64,000 nucleotides of DNA from an uncultured Mycoplasma sp. GTDB taxonomy: Bacteria; Bacillota_I; Bacilli_A; Mycoplasmatales; Mycoplasmoidaceae. Position numbers and translations under genes: made by a program. Location: the NCBI GenBank assembly GCA_947648205.1, contig CANSNC010000003.1:60665-124664 (forward strand), read 5' to 3'. Below are positions 20,834 through 30,876 of this stretch, piece after piece (within the stretch, counting starts at the first letter, position 1; every line of letters starts with the position of its first letter). The notes below the pieces were generated by a model that saw only the letters and a program-made list of their open reading frames with translations, was not told where the DNA came from and did no database searches.

Positions 20834-21982
20834 TTATTTCCCCTTTTTTATTTTAGTAATAGCTATTGATAATTCTTCAATAGTTCTAGGTTTTAACTCA
20901 TATAATTTTTTATATTTTTTATCTTTACTTACTAGTCTATTTATTATATCAATAATTTTAGGTACTTCCATTTTAGTTTCAGTTAATAATTTTGGATTTA
21001 AAAAAACATCATAAGGATCACCACTTAAAAATGGCTTACCGTCCTTTAATACAATAACATTATCTCCTATTTGCAAAACATGGTCCATTGTATGTGTAAT
21101 AACAACAATTGTTTGTCCTTTATTTTTTGCTCTTAAAATGGTCTCCATCATTTCTTGTTCACCCATGGGGTCTAATCCGGCTGTTGGCTCATCAAAGATA
21201 AGAATATTTGGTTCTATTGCTAAAATTCCAGCAATAGCTACTCTTCTTTTTTGACCACCAGATAACCCAAATGGATTTCTTTCCAAATATGATTCATCTA
21301 ATCCCATCTCTTCAAGATATTTTAATGAATCATCATATGATATATCATCAGCTGTTTTATAATTTATACTTATATTTGTTGAATAACTTTTTTTATTATA
21401 AATAATCTTTATTTTTGTTAATTTTGTTTTTTTATTATATTTAATTTTTAGATTTAAGTCATCAATAAATTTATCAAAATCATTTATATTAAAATAATGA
21501 ATTATTTTATTTTTAAATTCATGTTCATTTTTAATGTATTCTTTTATAATTTCTAAATTATATTTTTCAGCTTTAATTTTAGGTATTCCTAAAACTTTTG
21601 GGCCAAAAGAAATATCCTTTAAAATTGAATCCTTAAATAATTGATATTCTGGAAATTGAAAAACCATACTAACAATTCTTCTTAATTTTTTAGGATTTTT
21701 TATTTTTCTTTTTCTTCCTAAAATTAAAAAATTATTAATGTTTAAATCACCCTTTTTACTTTTTATTAAACCATTAAAATGATAAACTAAAGTTGATTTA
21801 CCAGATCCTGAATTACCAATAATAAAATGAATCTTATTTTTTTCAAAAGATAAATTGACACCATTTAATGCATTAACTTGATTTTCTTGACCTTCATTAA
21901 AAATGCAGTGCAAATTATTTATCAAAACAATATCATTATTTTTTAATTCTAAATCTTTATCAATAGGATTTACTTTTTGCAT
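20834..21982 (-). CDS. ecfA2: energy-coupling factor ATPase EcfA2 with a lineage-specific insertion
   Basis: ABC ATPase of the ECF module. Walker A GNSGSGKST (residues 56-64), Q-loop VFQFPEYQLF (107-116), signature LSGGQKRR (240-247), Walker B ILIFDEP (260-266), and the H-loop VITHTMD. The length is 382 instead of about 285: residues about 138-212 form a Lys/Asn/Ile-rich insertion between the Q-loop helices and the signature motif, in the helical subdomain that touches EcfT. It overlaps the end of ecfA1 by 13 bases, suggesting coupled translation. Confidence 0.92.
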   Translation of the reverse strand: MQKVNPIDKDLELKNNDIVLINNLHCIFNEGQENQVNALNGVNLSFEKNKIHFIIGNSGSGKSTLVYHFNGLIKSKKGDLNINNFLILGRKRKIKNPKKLRRIVSMVFQFPEYQLFKDSILKDISFGPKVLGIPKIKAEKYNLEIIKEYIKNEHEFKNKIIHYFNINDFDKFIDDLNLKIKYNKKTKLTKIKIIYNKKSYSTNISINYKTADDISYDDSLKYLEEMGLDESYLERNPFGLSGGQKRRVAIAGILAIEPNILIFDEPTAGLDPMGEQEMMETILRAKNKGQTIVVITHTMDHVLQIGDNVIVLKDGKPFLSGDPYDVFLNPKLLTETKMEVPKIIDIINRLVSKDKKYKKLYELKPRTIEELSIAITKIKKGK

Positions 21983-22851
21983 ATTTGCTCCACTAAATTA
22001 TCAATATCAATTGTTAAGTTTTTTATTGTATTTGTTTCTTTTAGCATTTTAGATAATTTTAAAGCAAATGGAAAATCTAATGCCATATTTTGTAATTTTT
22101 TTTCATCAACAAAAACTTCACTTGGTTTTCCAATTAATTTTACTTGACCTTTTTCTAAAATTATTACTTTATCAGCATTTAAAACTTCATCCATATCATG
22201 AGTAATAGAAATTATTGTTTTTTTTGCTTCATTTCTTAATTTTAAAATCATATCTTTCAATTCTTTTTTACCTCTAGGATCTAACATTGAAGTTGATTCA
22301 TCAAAAATCATAATTTTTGGATTTGTTGCTAAAACAGATGCTATAGCAACACGTTGTTTTTGACCACCAGATAGTGCAAGTGAATCTTTTTTTAGTAAAT
22401 CTTGAATTTCAATAATTGAAGCAACATTATCAATGATTTCTTTCATAGCATCAGGGTCTATCTTTTTATTTTCTAATCCAAATGCTATATCATCTTCAGT
22501 TGTCAATCCAATAAATTGGCTATCAGGATTTTGAAAGATAATACCAACATTATTTCTTAAATACTTTACTGTTTCATAAGTTATTGGAACACCAAAAATT
22601 TCTATATCTCCACTAATTGGTTGCAAAAGTCCAACTAATATTTTTGATATTGTAGATTTTCCACTACCATTATGACCTATTACACAAACATATTCATTTT
22701 CATATATCTTAAAACTTACATCATTCAAAGTTTTTATGCAATCATCATAACTAAAATTAATGTTTCTTAACTCAACAGCAACTGCTCTTGATTTAGACAC
22801 ATTTTTATTACTTTCTGCTTTAACTATTTCAGTTTTTTTTGATCTACTCAT
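21970..22851 (-). CDS. ecfA1: energy-coupling factor ATPase EcfA1
   Basis: A 293-residue ABC ATPase. Walker A GHNGSGKST (59-67), Q-loop IFQNPDSQF (105-113), signature LSGGQKQR (160-167), and the Walker B variant IMIFDEST with Ser instead of Pro, characteristic of EcfA1. The first 25 residues are a charged extension. It heads the operon ecfA1-ecfA2-ecfT-truA-ybaK. A divergence from the rplA terminator leaves about 90 bases for its promoter. Confidence 0.94.
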   Translation of the reverse strand: MSRSKKTEIVKAESNKNVSKSRAVAVELRNINFSYDDCIKTLNDVSFKIYENEYVCVIGHNGSGKSTISKILVGLLQPISGDIEIFGVPITYETVKYLRNNVGIIFQNPDSQFIGLTTEDDIAFGLENKKIDPDAMKEIIDNVASIIEIQDLLKKDSLALSGGQKQRVAIASVLATNPKIMIFDESTSMLDPRGKKELKDMILKLRNEAKKTIISITHDMDEVLNADKVIILEKGQVKLIGKPSEVFVDEKKLQNMALDFPFALKLSKMLKETNTIKNLTIDIDNLVEQICKK

Positions 22852-22929
22852 GATAACCTCATTAAGAAGTATTTTATATAAATCTATTTTTAATATATTT
22901 TACATATTTTTTAGAATTGATAACAAATA

Positions 22930-22960
22930 TAATAAAAACTCAAGTATTAATAACTTGAGT
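22930..22960 (-). terminator. terminator of rplK-rplA
   Basis: Perfect 8-bp stem 22938-22945 with 22953-22960 (ACTCAAGT / ACTTGAGT) and a T run on the minus strand, 10 bases behind the rplA stop. Confidence 0.85.
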
Positions 22961-22970
22961 TTTAATAAAA

Positions 22971-24329
22971 CTATTTACCTTTTTTTTGTGTAGGTTTAAC
23001 TGACTTAGAAGTAGGTTTTACATTTGTTTTATTCACAACTTTTTTTGCATTTGTGTTAGAACCAAGCTTTGAACTAGCAACTTTATTATTGTTTGCTTCT
23101 TTTTTTGCAACTTGTTTTGGAACTGGTTTAGCAACTGCTTTTGGTTTACTAGTATTTGATTTAACAGCTACTGGTTTTTTGTTTACAACTTCTTTTTTTG
23201 CAGTTGGTTTTGATGTTGATTTAGAAACTACTTTTGGTTTACTAGTATTTGATTTAACAGCTACTGGTTTTTTATTTACAACAGGTTTTGATGTTGCTTT
23301 AGAAATTGGTTTAATTTTGTTGTCATTTTTAGTAACAACTGGTTTTTTATTTACAGGTTTTTTAACTACTTTACTATTTACTTTGTTATTTAAAACTGGT
23401 TTATTAGCAACTGGTTTTTTAACACTATTTGTTTTTTTATTATTTTTAACTACTGGTTTTTCTTTCTTAGTAGTATTAGTATAGTTTACTTTTGGTGGTG
23501 TAGAAGGATTTTTACTTTCTACTTTTTTCTTTTGGTAAACATATACTGGTTTATAGTAAATTGGTTTACTTTCTTTTTCAGTTGAAGTAGCAACTTTAAC
23601 TTTCTTAGAACCTGTTTTTATTTTTTTATCAGATGACGCTTTATTAATTAAAATTTTAATTCCAGGACCCATTGTTGAAGAAATAGAAACATTTTGAATA
23701 TAAATTCCTTTAACACTTGCAGGTCTTTTTGAATTTAAAAAATCCAATAGAAAATTAATATTTTCAATAATTTTTGAATCATCAGCGTTTGCCTTACCAA
23801 TAGTCATATGAACATTACCATATGAATCTGTTCTATATTGGTTTACACCTTTTTTAAATTCAGCAATTGTTTTTTCTAAATTTGTAGTAACATTTCCTAT
23901 TTTTGGATTAGGCATTAATCCTCTAGTTCCTAGAATTTTACCTAACTTACTTAATTGAGGCATAATTTTTGGAGTAGTAATAATTAAATCAAAATCTAAT
24001 CATCCTTTAGAAATTTCTTCAATTTTTTCTTTTTCACCAGCAAAATCAACACCTAATTTAGATGCATCTTTATCTGTTAAACCAACATCTAAAACTAAAA
24101 TTCTTTTTTTCTTACCAAAAAAATGTGGCAGCGCAAGAGTACCTCTTAATTGTTGATCTGCTTTTGATGTATCTAAGTTTAATTTTATTGCTACATCAAT
24201 AGAAGAAACAAATTTAGTTTGAGAACTTTGCTTAGCAAGTTTTACAGCTTCTTCAATAGAATAAAATTTTGTTTTATCAAATGAAAATTTAGGTTTTTTA
24301 ATAGCTTTTACATTATTGTTCTTAGCCAT
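22971..24329 (-). CDS. rplA: 50S ribosomal protein L1 with a 220-residue basic C-terminal extension
   Basis: Residues 1 to about 232 are a normal L1: SIDVAIKLNLD, LPHFFGKKKRILVL, and the signature GTRGLMPNPKIGNV near residue 133-146, ending GPGIKILINKA. One TGA-coded Trp lies at residue 110. The frame then continues without a break for about 220 residues of Lys, Pro, Val, Ser, Thr and Asn. This tail has internal repeats: a unit of about 18 residues containing NKKPVAVKSNTSKPK occurs twice, plus several shorter KPV/KKPV copies. L1 sits on the mobile stalk and helps release E-site tRNA; it also represses its own operon. The tail resembles histone-H1-like or TolA-like low-complexity arms and could bind RNA or DNA, which is inference. 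It starts 2 bases after the rplK stop. Confidence 0.93.
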
Positions 24330-24331
24330 AA

Positions 24332-24787
24332 TTAATTACCTTCCTTTTTTGGTTTGTAATAATCAACACCTTCAATTTTAATTCCCATTTGTTTTGCAGT
24401 ACCAGCAACCATTCTTAAAGCTGCTTCTTCATCATTTGCATTCAAATCTTTTAATTTATATCTTGCAATTTCAAGAGCTTTATCTTTTGAAATAGTAGCA
24501 ACACATTCAGTTTTAGGATTTTTAGCCCCACTTTTAATATTTGCTGCTTTCTTTAATAAAGCCGCTGTTGGAGTAGTTTTAATTTCAAATTTAAATGATT
24601 TATCTTTATAAGCAACAATAACACAAGGAATAATGTCTCCATTTTTTTCCTTAGTTGCTTCATTAAATTGTTTTGTAAATTCAGCCATATTGATACCAAT
24701 TGATGCTAATGCTGGACCAGGTTTAGCTTGGCCACCAATTAATTCAATTTTAGCTATTCTTGTTATTTTTGGATCTTTAAAAGCCAC
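24332..24787 (-). CDS. rplK: 50S ribosomal protein L11
   Basis: A 151-residue L11 of the GTPase-associated centre. [17 protein letters not shown] is the family's N-terminal signature, followed by FTKQFNEAT and the C-terminal rRNA-binding domain with AAALLKKA and [12 protein letters not shown]. No ATG is in place; I chose GTG at 24787 because AAAGGAAG lies at correct spacing. GTG 24796 is in frame but too close to that site. First gene of rplK-rplA. Confidence 0.93.
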   Translation of the reverse strand: MAFKDPKITRIAKIELIGGQAKPGPALASIGINMAEFTKQFNEATKEKNGDIIPCVIVAYKDKSFKFEIKTTPTAALLKKAANIKSGAKNPKTECVATISKDKALEIARYKLKDLNANDEEAALRMVAGTAKQMGIKIEGVDYYKPKKEGN

Positions 24788-24826
24788 AAGCAACACTTCC
24801 TTTCATATTAATTAATATGTTCTCTA

Positions 24827-24857
24827 CGTGGTTTAACAGAGTTTATCTCTTCCCACA
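24827..24857 (-). promoter_or_regulatory. probable L1-binding leader hairpin of the rplK-rplA operon
   Basis: In the transcript, an outer stem (GUGG of 24853-24856 with CCAC of 24828-24831, extendable to six pairs) and an inner AGAG/CUCU stem enclose unpaired GA on one side and GUUAAA on the other. The order GUGGGA, inner helix, (GU)UAAACCAC mimics the L1 site on 23S rRNA (GGUGGGA ... GAAAUACCACC). L1 is known to repress its own operon through such mimics in bacteria. It lies about 40 bases before the rplK start. Confidence 0.6.
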
Positions 24858-24950
24858 TGCTTTTATATATACAAACATATACCATACTATTATATAATAA
24901 AAATCATATTATGCATTTTATTAATTATTAATATAATTGATTATCTAAAA

Positions 24951-24983
24951 AAACATCAATAGTTGATATAACTATTGATGTTT
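24951..24983 (-). terminator. terminator of the 1102-residue acidic protein gene
   Basis: Perfect 13-bp stem 24951-24963 with 24971-24983 (AAACATCAATAGT / ACTATTGATGTTT), T-rich on the minus side. Confidence 0.85.
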
Positions 24984-24988
24984 ACATA

Positions 24989-27900
24989 TTATGCTTTTTT
25001 TCAATTTCTATCAGACATTGAAATATCAGCTTCAGCTGAATAGTCAGCATTAAGAATTTGTTTTAATTTTTTCTCTCTATTTATAATTATTTCTTCTCTA
25101 TTAGAAATAATTTCTTTTTCTCTTTTAAGTTCATCTAAAAATACTGATAAATCTTCTGATAATTTTTTATTTTTTTCATGTAATTCTTTAAAATCTCTTG
25201 ATGGCAACTCAATAGAAACATGATTTTGAGATGATGGTGTTTCTTCATACTCCAAATTTTCATCTGGAATTAAATCTGTATAAACATTTTCATAAATATT
25301 TGGTGCTATATTATCATCATAATTACTAGTATATTCATCATATGATTCATTTAATGTAACACTATCTGTTGTTTCAATAACTGGTATGCTTTTAAAATTA
25401 TTAAATTCAGATGATTCTGATTCATCATTATTTTGTTCACTAGTGTTTTCATTATCAATGCTAAATGCATTATCAAGATTTTCATTAACACTATTATCAA
25501 TACTATTTATTTCGTTAACTAATTCATTTGATATTTCTTCTATTGAATCATTTATTTCATTTATTGAAACATTTTCCAAATGATCATTTTCTTGAACTTC
25601 ATCTAAAATTAATTCATCATTAACAATTTCTGATGTTTCTATATTGCTTGAAGAATAATCATATGTTGGTTTGTATTCAAAGTAATTTTCTAAATGATGA
25701 GAATATAAATTATTAATTTTGTCATAATCATTTATGTGATCGAATTCACTATCATCACTTAAATGCTTATCTAATGAATCATCATGCAAATCATCAATTT
25801 CATTAAATAAATTTGAAACATCATTAAATTCATTAGTTATTGTATATTGGTTATTTGCATCATCAGTTGTAACACTTTCTTCAGTGAAATCATTATCCGA
25901 ATTAGAGATTCAATCTATAGGTAGAATATTTTCTTCTTCATTAAACTCTAATTCTGAATTGCTAACTAATTTGTCAAAATCTATTGTTTCATTAGCTTCT
26001 TCAAAAAAAGAATTTGCTTCTAATATATTAACTGAAGGTGCAAGATCATTTAATGAATCATTATCAACTTTTTCTATTGATGATTCATTAAAAGTATTTT
26101 CTTTATTTATTGATTCAAAAAAAGATTCTTTAAATTCATTGTCATTAATTCCAGAATTATTTAAGTATTCATCAATAAAATCTTTACTACTATCTAATTC
26201 ATCAATATTTTGTTCTTCTTTTTCTTCTATTAAATTTGAATAATCATCTAAAATTTCTTGAATCTTTTTTAAATTATGATCAATAATTTCATTTTTTTCT
26301 TCATCATCTTTATCTATTTTTTCAAATAAATCATCATAATAATTGTTTTGATTGTTCTCAAGAGAAAAATCATCATTATCATAACTATCTTCTTCTAATT
26401 GATTTGAAGATATATTAATATCATTTTCTTCAAAATAATTAACATCAATTTTGTCAAGATGACTCATTTTATCTTCAACTACATCACTATAGTCAAGATT
26501 GTCTTGTTTATCAAATTCAAAAATTTTATTACTTAATGTAATCTCTTCTTCTTGTAATTTTTCATTAGATTGGTCTTCTAATTCCTCTAAATCAATTGTT
26601 AAATTAGAATCAATATTTATTTGAGAATCATTAAATTCAAAATTTAAATTATCTAAAGAACATTTTTCTTCTTTAATTTTTTCTTCATCAATTTCAAATC
26701 TTTCATTTTTTAATTCACTATTAATGTCAAAATCAAGATTGATTTCATTCAATTTCTTTTCATTCTCTTCTAAATAATTATCAATATTTTCAATGAATTC
26801 TATGTCATCTACAGAATCAGTTGAATCACTAAAATCAAATTGATTTAAATTATTTTCCAAATCAACATAACTAGAACAATTTTCCATTTCATCATGTATT
26901 CTTTTTTCAAAAGAATCTTCTATTGAATCAGATGATACAGAAATGTTTTCTTTATCAGAACCATCTTCAATTACATCACTATTTGTCTTATCTATAGATT
27001 CATTATTTATTATTTCTTCAAGTGCTTCTTGTAAAGAATTAATAGATTCTAAATAAACATCATCATTTTCAGAATAATCACCCAATGAATTATTACTATC
27101 ATTTTCATTATTTATGTCTTCACTAAATAGTTGTTCAAATGATTCTTGCAAACTATTTATAGAATTTTCATCAATTTCATTATTTTCAAAATTATCACTT
27201 AAAGAATTATTAGTTTCATTTGTACTATTAAATAATTCATTAAAAAATTTATCATAATTAAAATCATCATTAATTTCATTTAATGAATTGAAATTATTTA
27301 AATAATCTAAATCAATGTTTGTTTCATCTAACATATTATTGTTTAGATTGTATTCAAATTCATACTTTTCCTCAATTAGATTTGAATCTTCATTGTCAAG
27401 TTTTTGAGTTTCTTGTAATAAATCTTCAATTAATACACTATCAACTTTGATATCTCCAATATTATTTAAAAGTTCATTGTTATCATCCATTGATTTTTCT
27501 ATTTGAGAAAAACATGATGAACAACTTTGTGAATTACAATCATTTAAACTACACCCTTTAAATAAATCATCATTTAAAAAAGTTTCATCTAAAATTAAAT
27601 CATCTTTGTTATCTAAAATATTTTTTTCTAAATCAAAAGAATTTAATTCATTCTTTGATATATCATCAAAAAATGTAGATAAATTTTCTACTTCACTAGC
27701 AACATTATTATTCTTATTGTAATCTTCTTTAATAAGTTCTTTTGAATTTAAATCACAGCAATAATCAACATTTTTTATTTGATTACTTATATTTTGTGTA
27801 TCTTTAGGAAGATTCAAATCATGTGATTTATTATCTATGCTTTTATTTTCACATTGTTCTTCTTGACTCAAATCAGAAACTTCTTCTTCACAATTATCAT

Positions 27901-28297
27901 TATAAAGATCAAAATATTCTTCAGCATTAAAAGAATAGCCTGAAGCTTCTTCTAAAATTGAAGCTACCAAACAATAATCATTAGCAAATTCATCCTCTAT
28001 TAATATTCTTTTACCAATAGAATTAAAGGCAATATATTTATTGTTTCAATAAGCTAAAATTGGAGTAGAAAATTCTTCAGATAATATTTCTATTAATTCT
28101 ATTACATCATCATCTGTTTTAGCATGAACTCAAAAACTCTTTTTATCATCAAAGTAGTCATTAAATACATATGAATTAGCTTTTCCATATTCATATATAG
28201 ACTCTTTTCTTAATTGTCCTAAAATAGAACTATTAAAAATAGCTTTGAGAGTTGAAGAGTTTTTTACCTTTATTCAAAAGATATTACTATTAATCAT
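24989..28297 (-). CDS. giant acidic low-complexity protein (1102 residues), possible cytoskeletal or adhesion-organelle protein
   Basis: I recognise no family. Residues 1 to about 115 look globular and not acidic (MINSNIFWIKVKNSS, with several Trp). Then about 870 residues are dominated by Asp, Glu, Asn, Ser, Leu and Ile, without membrane segments. Near residue 250 there is a cysteine cluster (CSLNDCNSQSCSSC), rare in mycoplasma proteins, and another CC pair before it. Near residues 355-435 a unit of about 39 residues with ESINSLQEALEE repeats twice. The C-terminal ~70 residues form a charged coiled coil (HEKNKKLSEDLSVFLDEL). GAGGAC precedes the ATG. Similar composition and a Cys cluster occur in the gene at 52553-54853. 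Acidic, coiled proteins of this size build attachment organelles in mycoplasmas; that role is inference. Confidence 0.75.
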
Positions 28298-28479
28298 AAA
28301 TTGTCCTCAAATATTTGCAATAATTCAATATAATAATTAAACCACAAAACATAAAGTATTTTTAATTGTATTTTTATGTTGAATAATGATTTTATCAAAA
28401 TAAACATTATTTATCCCAATTGCAAACCCAAACAAAATATAATAATATTTAATAGGTACTATCTTTGAGGACATACAAT

Positions 28480-29040
28480 ATGAAAAAAGTATATATTAGT
28501 TGCTATGAAAATAGTGATATTAAATATAAAGAACAATTGATTAAATGAAACACAAATAGAAATAACACATTATTTGAATGTGTTAATTCAAATGAAAATG
28601 AATTTTATAAAATTAAACAAACACAAGATGAATTTTTTATTGACTCTGTGAAAAAACATATTTTAAAAGATGCTAGTGTTATAGTGTGTTTGGTTGGCCT
28701 TGATACTGGTAAAAGAAAAACAGTTGATTGAGAATTGAGAGCAGCAATGTATGAATCAACTTTATTAAAAAAATGTGGAATTGTAGTCATATATCTTCCT
28801 GAAGTTTATGAAAAATATGGAACACAAATACCAAGAAGCATATTGCCAAAAATAATACAAAAAAATATTATAAATAGAGATGCTAGTATACTAGAAACAA
28901 CTTGAAACAAATTAGAGGTTGATATTAATAATATTGAAAAAATACTAAATGTTGGATTTGCATATGGTCAAATGTCTAGATATATTATTGATGAATTTAT
29001 AGCAACATCAAATCAAGCAAATATAATTCTTAAAAAATAA
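28480..29040 (+). CDS. TIR-like (ThsB/DUF1863-type) domain protein
   Basis: A 186-residue soluble protein in one frame with TGA as Trp. It starts KKVYISCYENSD, the first strand and loop of a TIR-like fold, then after a variable part DSVKKHILKDASVIVCLVG, and LDTGKRKTVDWELRAA, which matches the xGxxT-x-WxxWE-xxxA pattern of the MTH538/DUF1863 (ThsB-like TIR) family. The Glu of DWE is the likely nucleotidase residue. In Thoeris, such proteins sense phage and make a cyclic ADP-ribose signal, but no ThsA effector is nearby. GAGGACA lies 9 bases before the ATG. It is divergent from the giant acidic gene and has two tandem terminators. Defence, NAD metabolism or host interaction are all possible. 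Confidence 0.7.
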
Positions 29041-29074
29041 GACATTATAGACTAGTTACAATATTGTCTTTTAT

Positions 29075-29125
29075 AAAATGAAGTAGGCACATAATTAATT
29101 TGTGATTACTTCATTTTATTTTTAT
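29075..29125 (+). terminator. terminator of the TIR-like gene (second of two hairpins)
   Basis: Perfect 11-bp stem 29075-29085 with 29107-29117 (AAAATGAAGTA / TACTTCATTTT) and a T-rich tail. A weaker hairpin with AAGACA/TGTCTT halves and a T tail overlaps the stop codon at about 29038-29071. Confidence 0.8.
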
Positions 29126-29330
29126 TTTAATTAACAATTATCAATATAAAAATATACTAACTTGTTATTTTACAATCATTTAATAACCATTAAAAAATAT
29201 GCATATTTTATATTTATAAATATAAAAATTTAAAAAATATTATAAAAATGTAAAATTTCTTTTAAGAAATTCATAATATAATAAAGGTCTTTATTAAAAG
29301 ATAAATTATAAAAATACTTTTAAATGAAAA

Positions 29331-29367
29331 TAAAAATATCCACAATCAATAAATGATTTATGGATAT
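29331..29367 (-). terminator. terminator of the ABC export operon
   Basis: Stem 29336-29342 with 29361-29367 (ATATCCA / TGGATAT), T run on the minus strand. Confidence 0.65.
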
Positions 29368-29428
29368 AAATTATTATCTTATATTGTTATAGTTCAATTC
29401 CAAGCAAAAAGATTATAAGTTATACATT

Positions 29429-30874
29429 TTATTTAGTGTTTTCTTCTAATGTTGAATTTACATTAAGTTTATAACCTGTATGAACTGAGCCAAATATTAC
29501 ATATTTTTTATACATATCTTCAATTGATAACCTATAAAGTTCAACTTTATTAGTTTTATTATTTTTAAATAAATATGCTAAAAGATCATCTATTGCATTT
29601 TTGTCATTAGATGAAACAATATATTGTTTAGGCTCATCCACATTTTGTTCAAAAGTAATTTTACTCATATTATATTTTCCAAAGTCATTTTCTTTAAGTA
29701 AATGTATTCTATAAGCATATTTGTTGCCATGATGTGATTCATCATGTCTTACCCCTGTATAGGCTATTTTTCCACCATCTAATATTGTTAGTGAATCTGC
29801 ATATAAATCCAACTCACTTAAAATATGACTTGAAATGAAAATTGATTTTCCTCTTCTTTGTAAACCTTTTAATATATTAAAAAAATCAATTCTTGCTTTT
29901 GGATCAAGATTAGCTGCAGGTTCATCCATTATTAAAATATCTGGATCATTTGATAATGCTTGTCCTAATAATATCTTCTTTTTTTGACCACTAGAAAACT
30001 TATTTGGTGATACATCTTTTAAATCATACATTTTAAATTCAATCAATATATCTTTAGCAAAATTTTCTGCTTCTTTTGATGTTAATCTATTTAACATTGC
30101 CATACTTTTTAAATAATTAAAGGCTGAAATTCTAGAAGGGAATCTTGCAATTTCTGGAATATATCCAAGTCTTGCTTTAGACATTTTTTCTCTATTATCT
30201 AATCCAGAAATTTTAACTTGTCCTTCAAAATTTGCATATGCACCAACAATTGATTTAATTGTTGTTGTTTTACCTGCTCCATTAGCACCTATAAAAGCAT
30301 GAAATTGACCTCTTAAAACTTGAAAATTTAATTTATCAATAGCAGGTTTTGCTTTTCTATTATATTGTTTTCTTAAATTTACAACTTCTAATAAAATATT
30401 ATTTTCATCACTAGTATAAATATTTTGATTTAATGGTTCTTTAACACTAGTTATTTCTTCAACAACTTCAGGTTCTATATAACTTTCTTCTTCAATTATA
30501 GGCTGTTTTTTATTAACTTCTTTCTTTTCTTCTAATTTTTGTATAGGTTTAACCTTTTTATCTTTTTTAATAGGTAGATCTTTTTGTTTTTCCTCAACAA
30601 GAATAGGAAACATTGTACAATAATCAACTTTATTAAAAGACAATTTATCTAATTCTACTCTTTTAGATAAATCATGATATTCAATTAAATTATCAACTTT
30701 TTGCTTATTATTTTCTTTTTTAACATTTTCTTTTTTTAAATTTAAAACCCTTTTTTTAGAAGGTGTTTTTTTTCTTTTTTTAGATTTCTTTTTTTTAACA
30801 TCATCTTCTTTAAAATTTAAAGATAATGGATTTTCATCAAAATTTATTATTTTAGGAACATTTTTTTTCTTCAT
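29429..30874 (-). CDS. ABC transporter ATPase with a long charged N-terminal extension
   Basis: A 481-residue ATPase. Residues 1 to about 155 are a Lys/Glu-rich arm (first Lys-rich, then KPIQKLEEKKEV, then acidic EEESYIEPEVVEE), absent from usual ABC ATPases. The ATPase domain follows: GANGAGKTTT (Walker A), SSGQKKKILLGQAL (signature variant FSSGQ), DILIMDEPAANLD (Walker B), SSHILSELDLYADS (H-loop). It is of the ABC-2 exporter class (CcmA/DrrA-like). It starts 2 bases behind the permease stop at 30877 and is the last gene of a four-gene operon with three permeases. Export or lipoprotein/antibiotic efflux is inferred from class only. Confidence 0.88.
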   Translation of the reverse strand: MKKKNVPKIINFDENPLSLNFKEDDVKKKKSKKRKKTPSKKRVLNLKKENVKKENNKQKVDNLIEYHDLSKRVELDKLSFNKVDYCTMFPILVEEKQKDLPIKKDKKVKPIQKLEEKKEVNKKQPIIEEESYIEPEVVEEITSVKEPLNQNIYTSDENNILLEVVNLRKQYNRKAKPAIDKLNFQVLRGQFHAFIGANGAGKTTTIKSIVGAYANFEGQVKISGLDNREKMSKARLGYIPEIARFPSRISAFNYLKSMAMLNRLTSKEAENFAKDILIEFKMYDLKDVSPNKFSSGQKKKILLGQALSNDPDILIMDEPAANLDPKARIDFFNILKGLQRRGKSIFISSHILSELDLYADSLTILDGGKIAYTGVRHDESHHGNKYAYRIHLLKENDFGKYNMSKITFEQNVDEPKQYIVSSNDKNAIDDLLAYLFKNNKTNKVELYRLSIEDMYKKYVIFGSVHTGYKLNVNSTLEENTK

Positions 30875-30876
30875 AA

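Larger units (their letters stand above)
29041..29428. other. 388-base intergenic region between TIR-like gene and ABC operon end
   Basis: Holds two plus-strand terminators at its left end, the minus-strand ABC operon terminator (29331-29367) at its right, and a small palindrome AATTTCTTTTAAGAAATT near 29254-29272. Nothing else is recognisable and no open frame is convincing. Confidence 0.6.

Noticed and set aside
23053..23484. 143-residue plus-strand frame rich in Phe, Thr and Leu
   Set aside because: Antisense shadow of the repetitive Lys/Pro tail of L1.
25884..26243. 119-residue Ser-rich plus-strand frame
   Set aside because: Antisense of the 1102-residue acidic protein gene, same composition effect.
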